Shown piece after piece: positions 17,721 to 23,493 of a stretch of DNA of 64,000 bases. This DNA is from a virus: the IMG/VR virus record IMGVR_UViG_3300009158_000001, positions 110,108 to 174,107 of that record, one strand, 5' to 3'. Both the position numbers and the translations under genes were made by a program. Under the pieces are notes generated by a model, which worked only from the letters and a program-made list of their open reading frames with translations, was not told the origin of the DNA and did no database searches. Position 1 is the first letter of the stretch, and the number at the start of each line of letters is the position of its first letter.

Positions 17721-17739
17721 TCCTTAGGAGGACACCATG
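17721..17739 (+). promoter_or_regulatory. RBS inside a hairpin
   Basis: GTCCTTAGGAGGAC can fold (GTCCT/AGGAC) so that the Shine-Dalgarno AGGAGG is partly paired, just before the ATG. The same arrangement recurs at 19984 and 20938. Confidence 0.55.
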
Positions 17740-17949
17740 AAGGCAGGTAAGTATCACTCGTACGACTGGCGAACCGAGCGGGATGCGGATGCTGATAGGA
17801 GCGTCTTCGTCCAGGCCTGGAAAGCCAAGTTCCCTGGGGTCGTGCCGCAGTTCGCCATCATCCTGGATGACGGCAGTTGCCACTGGTGGAACGAATGGCC
17901 AGACGGGCGGACTCGGCGGCTTCCGCCTAGCACATTCAAGATCGGCTAA
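17737..17949 (+). CDS. Hypothetical 70-aa protein
   Basis: Starts MKAGKYHSYDW. Rich in Trp, Asp and Arg, with no membrane span or known motif. It has its own transcription unit: two-hairpin element 50 nt upstream, RBS in a hairpin, terminator directly after the stop. Real on context; function unknown. Confidence 0.7.
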   Translation: MKAGKYHSYDWRTERDADADRSVFVQAWKAKFPGVVPQFAIILDDGSCHWWNEWPDGRTRRLPPSTFKIG

Positions 17950-17955
17950 AGATAG

Positions 17956-17987
17956 ACCCTCGGCTTCGGTTGGGGGTTTTTCTTTTC
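17956..17987 (+). terminator. Terminator with GGCTTCGGT loop
   Basis: ACCCTCGGC-TTC-GGTTGGGGGT stem and TTTTTCTTTT. First of four near-identical terminators in this region. Confidence 0.8.
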
Positions 17988-18080
17988 TCACTCCGCTACA
18001 CAGTGGGGTGGCTCCAGCTCCCGGACTCTTCGGCGGTCAGCAGGTAGGAACCCAATAGCAAAAAGAGGCGAAAAAATATA
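17988..18080 (+). repeat. ACTCCGCTA copy 4 plus repeat block R1
   Basis: CACTCCGCTACA followed by a block with GGCTCCAGCTCC and ending CAAAAAGAGGCGAAAA. The same ordered segments recur at 19181-19268 and 24857-24952, in each case just after a terminator. Confidence 0.55.
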
Positions 18081-18096
18081 GACTCCGCTATAGGCC
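18081..18096 (+). repeat. ACTCCGCTA motif, copy 5
   Basis: GACTCCGCTATAGGCC, directly after block R1. Shares the GGCC extension with copy 6. Confidence 0.5.
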
Positions 18097-18125
18097 GGAA
18101 AGGTTATATCAACTAGTAGTGTTGA

Positions 18126-18170
18126 GAGCTCCTGCGTCGCCTAAGTGTTGTGAGGTAATCGCGGACCTCT
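18126..18170 (+). promoter_or_regulatory. Two-hairpin element copy 6
   Basis: Core 18130-18138, spacer AAGTGTTGT, second hairpin GAGGT...ACCTC. The first stem is the weakest of the set. Confidence 0.55.
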
Positions 18171-18408
18171 TAGTCATGTTCCAACCCTGGGGAGCATGAT
18201 GAGCCTAGTTAGACAAGGCAAAACGAACAAAGGGAGTAGGTGTCCATCCGCCGAAGTTAAGAGCACCTGTACGCGGGACTCGGGATGGAACTCATGTGCT
18301 GGATCTCCTAAGGAGGCACATGTTTAAACAGAAGAGGGGATGACCTGCGCATGTCACAAAACTGCCCCAATTTTAACCCTCTGGCTTCGGTCGGAGGGTT
18401 TTTCTTTT
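18139..18408 (+). ncRNA. Candidate structured leader or ncRNA, unit D
   Basis: About 270 nt with long pairings: TCCATCC/GGATGGA (about 18244-18291) and CATGTGC/GCACATG enclosing the palindrome CTCCTAAGGAG, which buries an AGGAGG ribosome-binding site and overlaps an ATG at 18320. That ATG opens only a 7-codon reading frame (MFKQKRG, stop 18343) ahead of a terminator. A leader-peptide or attenuator-like arrangement is possible. Not a recognised family. Confidence 0.45.
18375..18408 (+). terminator. Terminator with GGCTTCGGT loop
   Basis: AACCCTC...GAGGGTT stem around GGCTTCGGTC, then TTTCTTTT. Confidence 0.8.
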
Positions 18409-18449
18409 GGCCTCCTGCGTCGTCCAGAGAAAGTGGGCAACTTTCGCCC
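18409..18449 (+). promoter_or_regulatory. Two-hairpin element copy 7
   Basis: Core 18413-18421, arms GGCC/GTCC, spacer AGAGAAAGT, second hairpin GGGC-AACTTTC-GCCC. Upstream of the 59-aa gene. Confidence 0.65.
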
Positions 18450-18466
18450 CAAACGGAGAAGAGAAC

Positions 18467-18646
18467 ATGCAGTACGATCTTACAGTGACACAAAGCCCCA
18501 GCGGACTCGTATACTTTCGGGTATACAGCAAAGAGACCGGTGATTGCAAGTGCATCCTGAGCATCGACCCCAAGGACGGGTCTCTCGAGGCGGCAACGGG
18601 TGACGAGGAGTTCACGGGCTACTCCATCGTTGGAGAACTCGTCTAA
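18467..18646 (+). CDS. Hypothetical 59-aa protein
   Basis: ATG at 18467 with GGAGA eight bases upstream. An earlier in-frame start would read through the regulatory element and is less likely. Alternating polar/hydrophobic residues suggest a small beta-rich fold. The middle (DPKDGSLEAATGDEEF) is acidic. Stands alone between element copy 7 and a terminator. Function unknown. Confidence 0.65.
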   Translation: MQYDLTVTQSPSGLVYFRVYSKETGDCKCILSIDPKDGSLEAATGDEEFTGYSIVGELV

Positions 18647-18653
18647 GAGAGAC

Positions 18654-18683
18654 CCTGGCTTCGGCTGGGGTTTCTTTTTTCAG
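18654..18683 (+). terminator. Terminator with GGCTTCGGC loop
   Basis: ACCCTGGC-TTC-GGCTGGGGT then TTCTTTTTT. Confidence 0.8.
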
Positions 18684-18717
18684 GCTCCTTCGTCGCCCAA
18701 GGAAAATGGGTAATGTC
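18683..18717 (+). promoter_or_regulatory. Two-hairpin element copy 8
   Basis: Core 18686-18694 (TCCTTCGTC), arms GGC/GCC, spacer AAGGAAAAT, second hairpin GGGT-AATGTC-ACCC. Upstream of the SSB-like gene. Confidence 0.65.
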
Positions 18718-18740
18718 ACCCTTCCTTTACGGAGTCGAAG

Positions 18741-19145
18741 ATGAACAGTGTCAATTTTGTCGGGTTTCTTACTTCCACCCATAAGGAAGTGGGCGATGTC
18801 CTCTGTGTCGTCGTGAAGAGTGTCGATGGGAACAGTGCTCCCACTGTGCGTTTCACGGGCAAGCAGCGTGAGGCTCTCAAGAAGTGGGGCACCCCCGGAC
18901 GTCTTGTGAGCATCAGTGGCAGCTTCGGAACGGAGGTGAATGGCAAGGTGAAGGACTCCTTCATCGCCTGCGCCTACAGCCGTTTCTTGGACAAGCAGGA
19001 GACTGTGGCTAAGGCTGCTGCTCCTGTTGCGGCACCTGTCGTGGCTGCTGCACCTGTCAAGGCTGCAAAGGCTCCCAAGGCTGCAAAGGCCACAAAGGCT
19101 GCTCCTCCCGCGAATGTCGATCCTGACGACGTTCCGTGGGCGTAA
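18741..19145 (+). CDS. SSB-like OB-fold protein with acidic tail
   Basis: 134 aa. Residues 1-88 (starting MNSVNFVGFLTST) have the strand pattern of a small OB fold. A low-complexity Ala/Lys/Pro linker (about 90-125) leads to the C-terminus NVDPDDVPWA, an acidic tail resembling the DDDIPF tail with which bacterial SSB recruits partners. Single-stranded DNA binding during replication is inferred. A second, more canonical SSB lies at 23494. The basic Lys-Ala linker is unusual for SSB. RBS GGAG precedes ATG 18741. Confidence 0.65.
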   Translation: MNSVNFVGFLTSTHKEVGDVLCVVVKSVDGNSAPTVRFTGKQREALKKWGTPGRLVSISGSFGTEVNGKVKDSFIACAYSRFLDKQETVAKAAAPVAAPVVAAAPVKAAKAPKAAKATKAAPPANVDPDDVPWA

Positions 19146-19148
19146 CTA

Positions 19149-19180
19149 ACCCCTGGCTTCGGCTGGGGGTTCTTTTTCTT
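19149..19180 (+). terminator. Terminator with GGCTTCGGC loop
   Basis: ACCCCTGGC-TTC-GGCTGGGGGTT then CTTTTTCTT. Confidence 0.8.
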
Positions 19181-19268
19181 GACTCCGCTATGGGCCGGTG
19201 CAGTTCCAGCTCCGAGACGTCTGGCGGCTGTCAGGGAGAAGACCATCATCAAAAAGAGGCGAAAATAA
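19181..19268 (+). repeat. ACTCCGCTA copy 6 plus repeat block R2
   Basis: GACTCCGCTATGGGCCGG, then TTCCAGCTCCG, then CAAAAAGAGGCGAAAA, matching the order in R1 (17988-18080). Confidence 0.55.
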
Positions 19269-19270
19269 AT

Positions 19271-19310
19271 GGGCTCCTGCGTCGCCTAGGTACAGTGAGG
19301 GTTTGTCCTC
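19271..19310 (+). promoter_or_regulatory. Two-hairpin element copy 9
   Basis: Core 19275-19283, arms GGGC/GCCT, spacer AGGTACAGT, second hairpin GAGG-GTTTGT-CCTC. Upstream of the 46-aa gene. Confidence 0.65.
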
Positions 19311-19327
19311 GTTGCCAGGAGTCTGTC

Positions 19328-19468
19328 ATGTTTGAGAAAGTGTCGCTTGAAGACTGTTACGGTATCGCTGTGGGTGGTGAGGACGAGATGATCGCCCGCA
19401 TCGACGAGGCCAATGAGTACGTGTACAACCACGATGAGTTGGATGACTTCGACTACAGCGAAGGTTGA
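19328..19468 (+). CDS. Hypothetical acidic 46-aa protein
   Basis: ATG at 19328 preceded by AGGAG-TCTGTC. Strongly acidic, ending in DELDDFDYSEG, with no Lys/Arg-rich patch. DNA-mimic or inhibitor roles are typical of such phage peptides but nothing here proves one. Own unit with element copy 9 and a short terminator. Confidence 0.6.
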   Translation: MFEKVSLEDCYGIAVGGEDEMIARIDEANEYVYNHDELDDFDYSEG

Positions 19469-19474
19469 AGAGAT

Positions 19475-19498
19475 GGCCCGAAAGGGTCTTTTCTTTTC
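19475..19498 (+). terminator. Short rho-independent terminator
   Basis: GGCCC-GAAA-GGGTC tetraloop hairpin followed by TTTTCTTTTC. Confidence 0.7.
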
Positions 19499-19509
19499 TA
19501 AGACAAAGG

Positions 19510-19545
19510 GGCCTCCTGCGTCGGCCATATGTCTTGAGTCTCGGC
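19510..19545 (+). promoter_or_regulatory. Two-hairpin element copy 10
   Basis: Core 19514-19522, arms GGCC/GGCC, spacer ATATGTCTT, second hairpin GAGT-CTCG-GCTC. Heads the long structured region to 19975. Confidence 0.65.
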
Positions 19546-19642
19546 TCTACAGTTTACGGCGTCGAGTAGGTTACATTGCGAATAATAGGGGATGTAAACC
19601 CTATTGCTCGTACTGCAAGACGTCATCCTTTGAGAGTTTACT
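19546..19642 (+). other. Gene-free structured stretch before the tRNA-like RNA
   Basis: No credible ORF. Two mutually exclusive hairpins are possible: AATAGGG/CCCTATT (19584-19605), or GGTTACAT with ATGTAAACC. It may be the 5' part of the same transcript. Confidence 0.4.
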
Positions 19643-19974
19643 AGTAAAATCATAAGTGCGCCTGCCGCTTATGGGAACCTAGTGAGAGTCAGGGTTGCAA
19701 ACCTGGCTATAACAAATAGGCTGACTATTATGGGACCCTGCCCTGGTAGTTATATGAACATGGGGTGGTCTGCTGCAGCGGGCCTTTGATCAGTCGGGTG
19801 TTCGCTATACAGATACTGAACGGGTGACCACGCCCACAGTTGAGTGCAAGGCTCAGCAATTAGGATTCCTACGAGAAGGGTTCAATCCCCTTTTTCATCG
19901 GCCACATGCCATGTAGGGTTCAGTATCAGCGCAATGTATGGCTATGGGTTCGAGTCCCATATGATTGAATTACT
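19643..19974 (+). ncRNA. Large structured RNA with tRNA-like closure (tmRNA-like outline)
   Basis: Ends can pair: AGTAA and AATCAT (19643-19653) with ATGATT and TTACT (19961-19974). A perfect T-arm-like hairpin, ATGGG-TTCGAGT-CCCAT, sits directly against the 3' strand, as in a tRNA or tmRNA acceptor. Inside are CATAAGTG/CGCTTATG, AGTCAGG/CCTGGCT, a 10-bp long-range helix GATACTGAAC/GTTCAGTATC (19812-19821 with 19919-19928), and a second T-loop-like hairpin AAGGG-TTCAATC-CCCTT. No full tRNA cloverleaf, no tag peptide and no CCA are seen. Could be a degenerate intron-bearing tRNA or a new RNA. Confidence 0.45.
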
Positions 19975-19981
19975 TTACACC

Positions 19982-20001
19982 GTCCTAAGGAGGACAACAT
20001 G
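19982..20001 (+). promoter_or_regulatory. RBS inside a hairpin
   Basis: GTCCTAAGGAGGAC before ATG 19999: near-identical to the one at 17721. Confidence 0.5.
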
Positions 20002-20577
20002 GATAAGAGCATGATCTTCAATTTCAATACCGTTGTCTTGTTTGCGACCGAGATCGCCAAGAGGATGAACTTCCTGGGATACGATACGACCTACAGCGTC
20101 TCTATGACCGAGTTCAGTGGCCCGACCATCTCGGCTGCCATCAGGGGCAACACCGAGAAAGAAGGGTGGTACATTGTGGAGCACGGGATGTTCCATGATG
20201 CGCACAAAGGCTTCGAGGTCAATTTCACGATTGGCCTCCCCAGCGCAGAGGGTGAGTACATCTCCGAGTGGGTGAAGGCCAAGATCAACAGGATCCGCCT
20301 CCGTGACTGCTTGGAGATCAACGAGACCCTGTACTCCGTTCCGACTCTGGAAGTTTACTCGGAGCGGTTTGGAGGGACGTATGCTTTCTACAGTGCAATC
20401 CCCACCTTGACGAAACACTTCGACTTCACGGTCAAGAACGTCAAGGGTGACATGGATGGCCTCATCGATCTGTTCTGGGGACAGAAGGGCCTCCTCAGCA
20501 AGATTGAAGACCCCGACTGTGCAATCGAAGAGTTCAACAACCTCCTGGTTGAGTTGGGCGATTCTGTCTCGTCCTAG
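19999..20577 (+). CDS. Hypothetical 192-aa protein
   Basis: Starts MDKSMIFNFNTVVLFATEIAK with the hairpin-type AGGAGG site. Mixed alpha/beta composition, no membrane span, no motif I recognise. GC-rich codon choice matches the megagene rather than the right half of the window. Flanked by two structured RNA regions. Confidence 0.7.
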   Translation: MDKSMIFNFNTVVLFATEIAKRMNFLGYDTTYSVSMTEFSGPTISAAIRGNTEKEGWYIVEHGMFHDAHKGFEVNFTIGLPSAEGEYISEWVKAKINRIRLRDCLEINETLYSVPTLEVYSERFGGTYAFYSAIPTLTKHFDFTVKNVKGDMDGLIDLFWGQKGLLSKIEDPDCAIEEFNNLLVELGDSVSS

Positions 20578-20579
20578 TA

Positions 20580-20707
20580 GTCCAATAGGTCCACAGCCTG
20601 CAACCTGCCCGTTGGTAGGCTAACCTATCAGATGTCATGTCTGGTAGCCACAAAGGCTGCATCACTTCCTTATGGTAATAGATAGGTTCGAATCCTATCA
20701 GGAAGAC
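20580..20707 (+). ncRNA. Structured RNA with T-arm-like hairpin
   Basis: Between two genes. Hairpins: AGCCTGC-AAC...GTT-G-GTAGGCT (20597-20622), GTAGCC-ACAAA-GGCTGC, and CTTCCT/AGGAAG (20665-20670 with 20700-20705) enclosing ATAGG-TTCGAAT-CCTAT, a perfect T-arm look-alike. The acceptor-like stem and T-arm are adjacent with only a 10-nt link, so D and anticodon arms are absent. A tRNA remnant or tRNA mimic is possible. Confidence 0.4.
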
Positions 20708-20732
20708 TTTACCCCCTTATATAGGTGACAAG

Positions 20733-20936
20733 ATGAAACATGTGCCCGGACATAGTTCGATGGATGAGCAGGCTATGGAGACTGTAATCTCTCATGGGAA
20801 GTTTCTTCTTGAGAGAGCAAATGCAGTACTACATTTATATCCCCAGCTCCAAGAGTATAGGGATGCACTGGTAGAGATGCAGAAGTATGCCGAGAAGGCA
20901 ATGGATAATGGACACTTCCCCGATTCCGACCTCTAA
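20733..20936 (+). CDS. Hypothetical helical 67-aa protein
   Basis: ATG 20733 with AGGTGA upstream. Amphipathic helical sequence (HLYPQLQEYRDALVEMQKYA) and acidic C-terminus. No known family. Stop is 18 nt before the next start, in a run of same-strand small genes. Confidence 0.65.
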   Translation: MKHVPGHSSMDEQAMETVISHGKFLLERANAVLHLYPQLQEYRDALVEMQKYAEKAMDNGHFPDSDL

Positions 20937-20937
20937 C

Positions 20938-20957
20938 GTCCTTAGGAGGACACCATG
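20938..20957 (+). promoter_or_regulatory. RBS inside a hairpin
   Basis: GTCCTTAGGAGGACACC before ATG 20955, identical in its hairpin to that at 17721. Confidence 0.55.
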
Positions 20958-21137
20958 CGAATAAAGCATAACATTATCGTTACGTGGAAAGATTGTGACA
21001 AGGGGTGCTGCGAGGACTATAGGGTATTCCAGTTCTCTGGTAGTCCCGGACAGGCAATTAGGTTTTCCCAAGAGGTAGCAAAACTTCATCCTACTACATT
21101 CCGTATTAGGATCTATCAATACGACAACGAGGAATAA
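20955..21137 (+). CDS. Hypothetical 60-aa protein
   Basis: MRIKHNIIVTW start. A small beta-rich sequence with DKGCCEDY holding paired cysteines. Two bases separate it from the next gene, implying translational coupling. Function unknown. Confidence 0.65.
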   Translation: MRIKHNIIVTWKDCDKGCCEDYRVFQFSGSPGQAIRFSQEVAKLHPTTFRIRIYQYDNEE

Positions 21138-21139
21138 TC

Positions 21140-21598
21140 ATGAATATGAATACCGTTGAGGATATGCACAAGATCTTGAGAATCCTGGATGCCGAAGTAG
21201 CAAAGAGGAAGATTCCTTTTGATGTGATTCCAGAGAGAACAGCGGCGGAGTATCGTGCCCTGGCCGAAGACCATGAAGAGTATGTTGCTCTTCTTGCAAG
21301 AGAGAGGAAGGTAATCAATGCCTACTTCAATGCCGTTCAGATGCAGGAGTGGGCACAGAACCACAAGCGCTGGATACAGACGGGATTGAACGGTTATACT
21401 ACCCATGAGTTGAGCCCTGTTGGCAAAGAGACCCTGAACAGATACCTCAACAAAGTAGTTGAGGAAATCTGGTGGGATGCCAATGAGGACCGTCTTGTGA
21501 CAGAATTCGAAAGTTCCCGCCAGTACCTCGGCGATGATGATCGCAACTTTGAGTGGTACATCAACAGGGAATATGAAACTTACCTTCAAACCCTCTAA
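21140..21598 (+). CDS. Hypothetical helical 152-aa protein
   Basis: Starts MNMNTVEDMHKILRILD. Almost entirely charged and helical, no membrane span, no recognised motif. Coupled to the gene upstream. Confidence 0.65.
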   Translation: MNMNTVEDMHKILRILDAEVAKRKIPFDVIPERTAAEYRALAEDHEEYVALLARERKVINAYFNAVQMQEWAQNHKRWIQTGLNGYTTHELSPVGKETLNRYLNKVVEEIWWDANEDRLVTEFESSRQYLGDDDRNFEWYINREYETYLQTL

Positions 21599-21609
21599 CA
21601 GGAAAAACA

Positions 21610-21783
21610 ATGAAAATGATACCTGTTGATCTTTGGATGAACTTTGATGGATGGCTAGACGAAAACTACGATCTTCTTGATAAGGAGTTCGTTGAGATCT
21701 ATGGAAAGGATGGATCAAGTAAAGACTTTGGCCAGTTCGCTGCAAGTAAACACAATGAATACTGTGAATCCCTTAAGAAGTAA
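21610..21783 (+). CDS. Hypothetical acidic 57-aa protein
   Basis: ATG 21610 after GGAAAAACA, a modest RBS. Sequence MKMIPVDLWMNFDGWLDE..., acidic and Trp/Asp/Glu-rich. Short, but fits tightly between its neighbours. Confidence 0.5.
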   Translation: MKMIPVDLWMNFDGWLDENYDLLDKEFVEIYGKDGSSKDFGQFAASKHNEYCESLKK

Positions 21784-21793
21784 GAGGTGTACT

Positions 21794-21958
21794 GTGAATA
21801 AGTTTATCAATGTGACTGTCCGCGTTCCTACGTCCAACATCGTAATCAGTGAGTCTCATGACGACATTGATACTGCGATGTGTAGGGGAGAAATTCTGTC
21901 TAAGGCCTTGGGCGGTTCTTGGACTATGACCTTCAATGCTAACCAGGTCAAGATCTAA
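21794..21958 (+). CDS. Hypothetical 54-aa protein (GTG start)
   Basis: GTG at 21794 with AGAGG upstream gives MNKFINVTVRVPTSN... The longer in-frame extension would overlap the preceding gene. The stop overlaps the next ATG (TAATG). Confidence 0.5.
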   Translation: MNKFINVTVRVPTSNIVISESHDDIDTAMCRGEILSKALGGSWTMTFNANQVKI

Positions 21959-22017
21959 TGGTCTGGTATACTTGGCAATTTCGTTTCTTCCTTGCCTTTT
22001 GGCAACTTTACCTGTGA
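21958..22017 (+). CDS. Possible 19-aa hydrophobic micropeptide
   Basis: MVWYTWQFRFFLAFWQLYL, ATG overlapping the previous stop. Aromatic-rich membrane peptide if translated. Only coupling and position support it. Confidence 0.3.
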   Translation: MVWYTWQFRFFLAFWQLYL

Positions 22018-22024
22018 GGTTATA

Positions 22025-22171
22025 ATGCACGAAATTAAGATTGATGATCATGTTGTCCAGCTCAATAACTGGCAGTTCGGTACTTTGTTCTTCTTTTGTT
22101 TGTCGGGGCTTGGCGCTCTCTCCATGGTTCTCATGGTTATCATCGACATCATCCGTTGGAGTATGCAATGA
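22025..22171 (+). CDS. Small single-span membrane protein (48 aa)
   Basis: GAGG seven bases before ATG 22025. Polar N-terminus, then a span GTLFFFCLSGLGALSMVLMV. Overlaps the next gene by ATGA. Part of a run of micro-membrane proteins. Confidence 0.55.
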   Translation: MHEIKIDDHVVQLNNWQFGTLFFFCLSGLGALSMVLMVIIDIIRWSMQ

Positions 22172-22317
22172 AGATTACATTCAATGTTAACGAGTCCTTC
22201 GCTGAGGTTCATAGCCTTGGCTTCGCAACAACTTGCCTTCTTTTTGCCAGTCTCATCTCTGGCATCTCTTACTGGATCATCGCAGCAGTGATGTTCTTTG
22301 ATTCCAGTTACGTATAG
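22168..22317 (+). CDS. Small membrane protein (49 aa)
   Basis: MKITFNVNESF start in ATGA overlap with the previous gene. Hydrophobic from about residue 18 to 44. Function unknown. Confidence 0.5.
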   Translation: MKITFNVNESFAEVHSLGFATTCLLFASLISGISYWIIAAVMFFDSSYV

Positions 22318-22325
22318 GACATATA

Positions 22326-22418
22326 ATGAAGATGACGTTTCTGTATATCCTGGCAATCACCTTACTTATTACTGTGATCAAGATCATTCAGATCCTTGAT
22401 CCTACTTACTGGAGTTAG
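22326..22418 (+). CDS. Membrane micropeptide (30 aa)
   Basis: MKMTFLYILAITLLITVIK..., one predicted span covering most of the peptide. Spaced as a gene between its neighbours, but the RBS is weak. Confidence 0.4.
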   Translation: MKMTFLYILAITLLITVIKIIQILDPTYWS

Positions 22419-22420
22419 TC

Positions 22421-22582
22421 ATGAGCAAGACAAAGAAGTTTGAAAAGGTTCCCCGCCGTGATGTCGCCGCAATGACGCTTGCTTGCGGTGGTTTCAAGAA
22501 CGGTAACCATGGAGATCCCCGCAAGGAGGAATCCAAGAATGGTTGCCGCAAGTTCAAGTTCAACAACAATTCCTCGGAGGAA
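22421..22582 (+). CDS. Hypothetical basic 53-aa protein
   Basis: MSKTKKFEKVPRRDVAAM..., Lys/Arg/Asn-rich, GGAG-containing region just upstream. Two Cys, no known motif. Confidence 0.5.
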
Positions 22583-22585
22583 TAG

Positions 22586-22867
22586 ATGTACGAGACAAAG
22601 AGTCTGATCATTGATGGGTTCCGTCACCTTACTTACGTTAGCCTTACCGCTAGCACACGTGATGGTCGAAAGGAACAACTTCGAGAGTACCGGACAGCAT
22701 TCAATTTGCTTCAGGATACCGCTCCTCTTTGGGATGAACACTTTGACATCAAAGAAGGATCCCGGAAGGCGCGTTACCGTATGGACTATCTCGAAAAGCA
22801 CTTCGAGAATCTTGAGTGTATCATCCTTGTAGCAGAGGCAATCGCCCGCGCTGAAAACATCAAGTAG
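22586..22867 (+). CDS. Hypothetical 93-aa protein
   Basis: GGAGGAA six bases before ATG 22586, the strongest RBS in this stretch. Charged helical sequence with a C-terminal Ala/Glu helix. Family unknown. Confidence 0.65.
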   Translation: MYETKSLIIDGFRHLTYVSLTASTRDGRKEQLREYRTAFNLLQDTAPLWDEHFDIKEGSRKARYRMDYLEKHFENLECIILVAEAIARAENIK

Positions 22868-22876
22868 GAGAAGAAC

Positions 22877-23062
22877 ATGGAAAACGTAGATCCTATGGAC
22901 AATGTCGACTCGCGCCTCTTTCAAATCAACTACCGAAACGCCGAAAACATTGCCTACCTAGTAGCAATGCTGGAAACAGTCTGGGGAGTTGACCGTATCA
23001 ATACACTAATGCTTGCTGTGCGGGACATTCGTATCAGTCAAGAAAACCACCAGGAGATCTAA
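22877..23062 (+). CDS. Hypothetical 61-aa protein
   Basis: MENVDPMDNVDSRLF start with AGGAG upstream. Mixed helical protein. Stop overlaps the next ATG (TAATG). Confidence 0.6.
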   Translation: MENVDPMDNVDSRLFQINYRNAENIAYLVAMLETVWGVDRINTLMLAVRDIRISQENHQEI

Positions 23063-23217
23063 TGAGAAGCATCCTTATGAGTACTGTATCCTTTACTATG
23101 GAGCATATCAATGGAACTGCAAACATTGTAGTCCCTGTGTGGTTTGTGTTTCTCTATACTGCGGCTAGTTTGATCTGGCCAGCCATTGCTATCTTGGCCC
23201 TCGTAAATAGAGGGTAG
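23062..23217 (+). CDS. Small membrane protein (51 aa)
   Basis: C-terminal span VPVWFVFLYTAASLIWPAIAILAL. Its TAG stop is also the first three bases of the TAGCC arm of two-hairpin element copy 11, so coding end and regulatory site are fused. Confidence 0.55.
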   Translation: MRSILMSTVSFTMEHINGTANIVVPVWFVFLYTAASLIWPAIAILALVNRG

Positions 23218-23233
23218 CCTCCTTCGTCGGCTA
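23215..23233 (+). promoter_or_regulatory. Two-hairpin element copy 11
   Basis: Core 23220-23228 (TCCTTCGTC) with 5-bp arms TAGCC/GGCTA. No clear second hairpin. 46 nt from the core to ATG 23275. Confidence 0.6.
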
Positions 23234-23274
23234 GTTCTTCCCTATTGGAGAGTAAACCTAAGATAGAGAAAACA

Positions 23275-23400
23275 ATGATCAATGAAATCAAACAACTTCT
23301 ATTAGGAGCCGCAGGTCTCGCAGGTGCATTTCTTATAGTGCTTCTGTGCTTTGAAGTCTTGATCGCAATCAAAGACATCGCAATAGTTATGATTAACTAG
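23275..23400 (+). CDS. Small membrane protein (41 aa)
   Basis: MINEIKQLLLGAAGLAGAF..., one hydrophobic span. Lies between two copies of the two-hairpin element, so probably its own unit. Confidence 0.5.
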   Translation: MINEIKQLLLGAAGLAGAFLIVLLCFEVLIAIKDIAIVMIN

Positions 23401-23409
23401 ATAAAGGAG

Positions 23410-23428
23410 TAGCCTCCTGCGTCGGCTA
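23410..23428 (+). promoter_or_regulatory. Two-hairpin element copy 12
   Basis: Core 23415-23423 with arms TAGCC/GGCTA. Upstream of the canonical ssb gene by 70 nt. Confidence 0.6.
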
Positions 23429-23493
23429 GATGTCGTGCTATTGTGTCCTATTCAATAAGTTTCCTTCGATAAGAAGGGTAAGTGAGAGTTGTC

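Noticed and set aside
18240-18295. 5S rRNA fragment (CCGAAGTTAAG similarity)
   Set aside because: Only a short resemblance to the 5S loop region; flanking helices of 5S rRNA are absent.
16896-19526. CRISPR array from the repeated TCCTNCGTC elements
   Set aside because: Spacing is irregular (60 to 500 nt), intervals contain genes and terminators, arms vary by covariation, and no cas genes are seen.
19585-19710. tRNA-Tyr- and tRNA-Cys-like anticodon hairpins (TGTAAA, TTGCAAA loops)
   Set aside because: Neighbouring D-arm, T-arm and acceptor sequences do not form a cloverleaf; better pairings give 8-nt loops.
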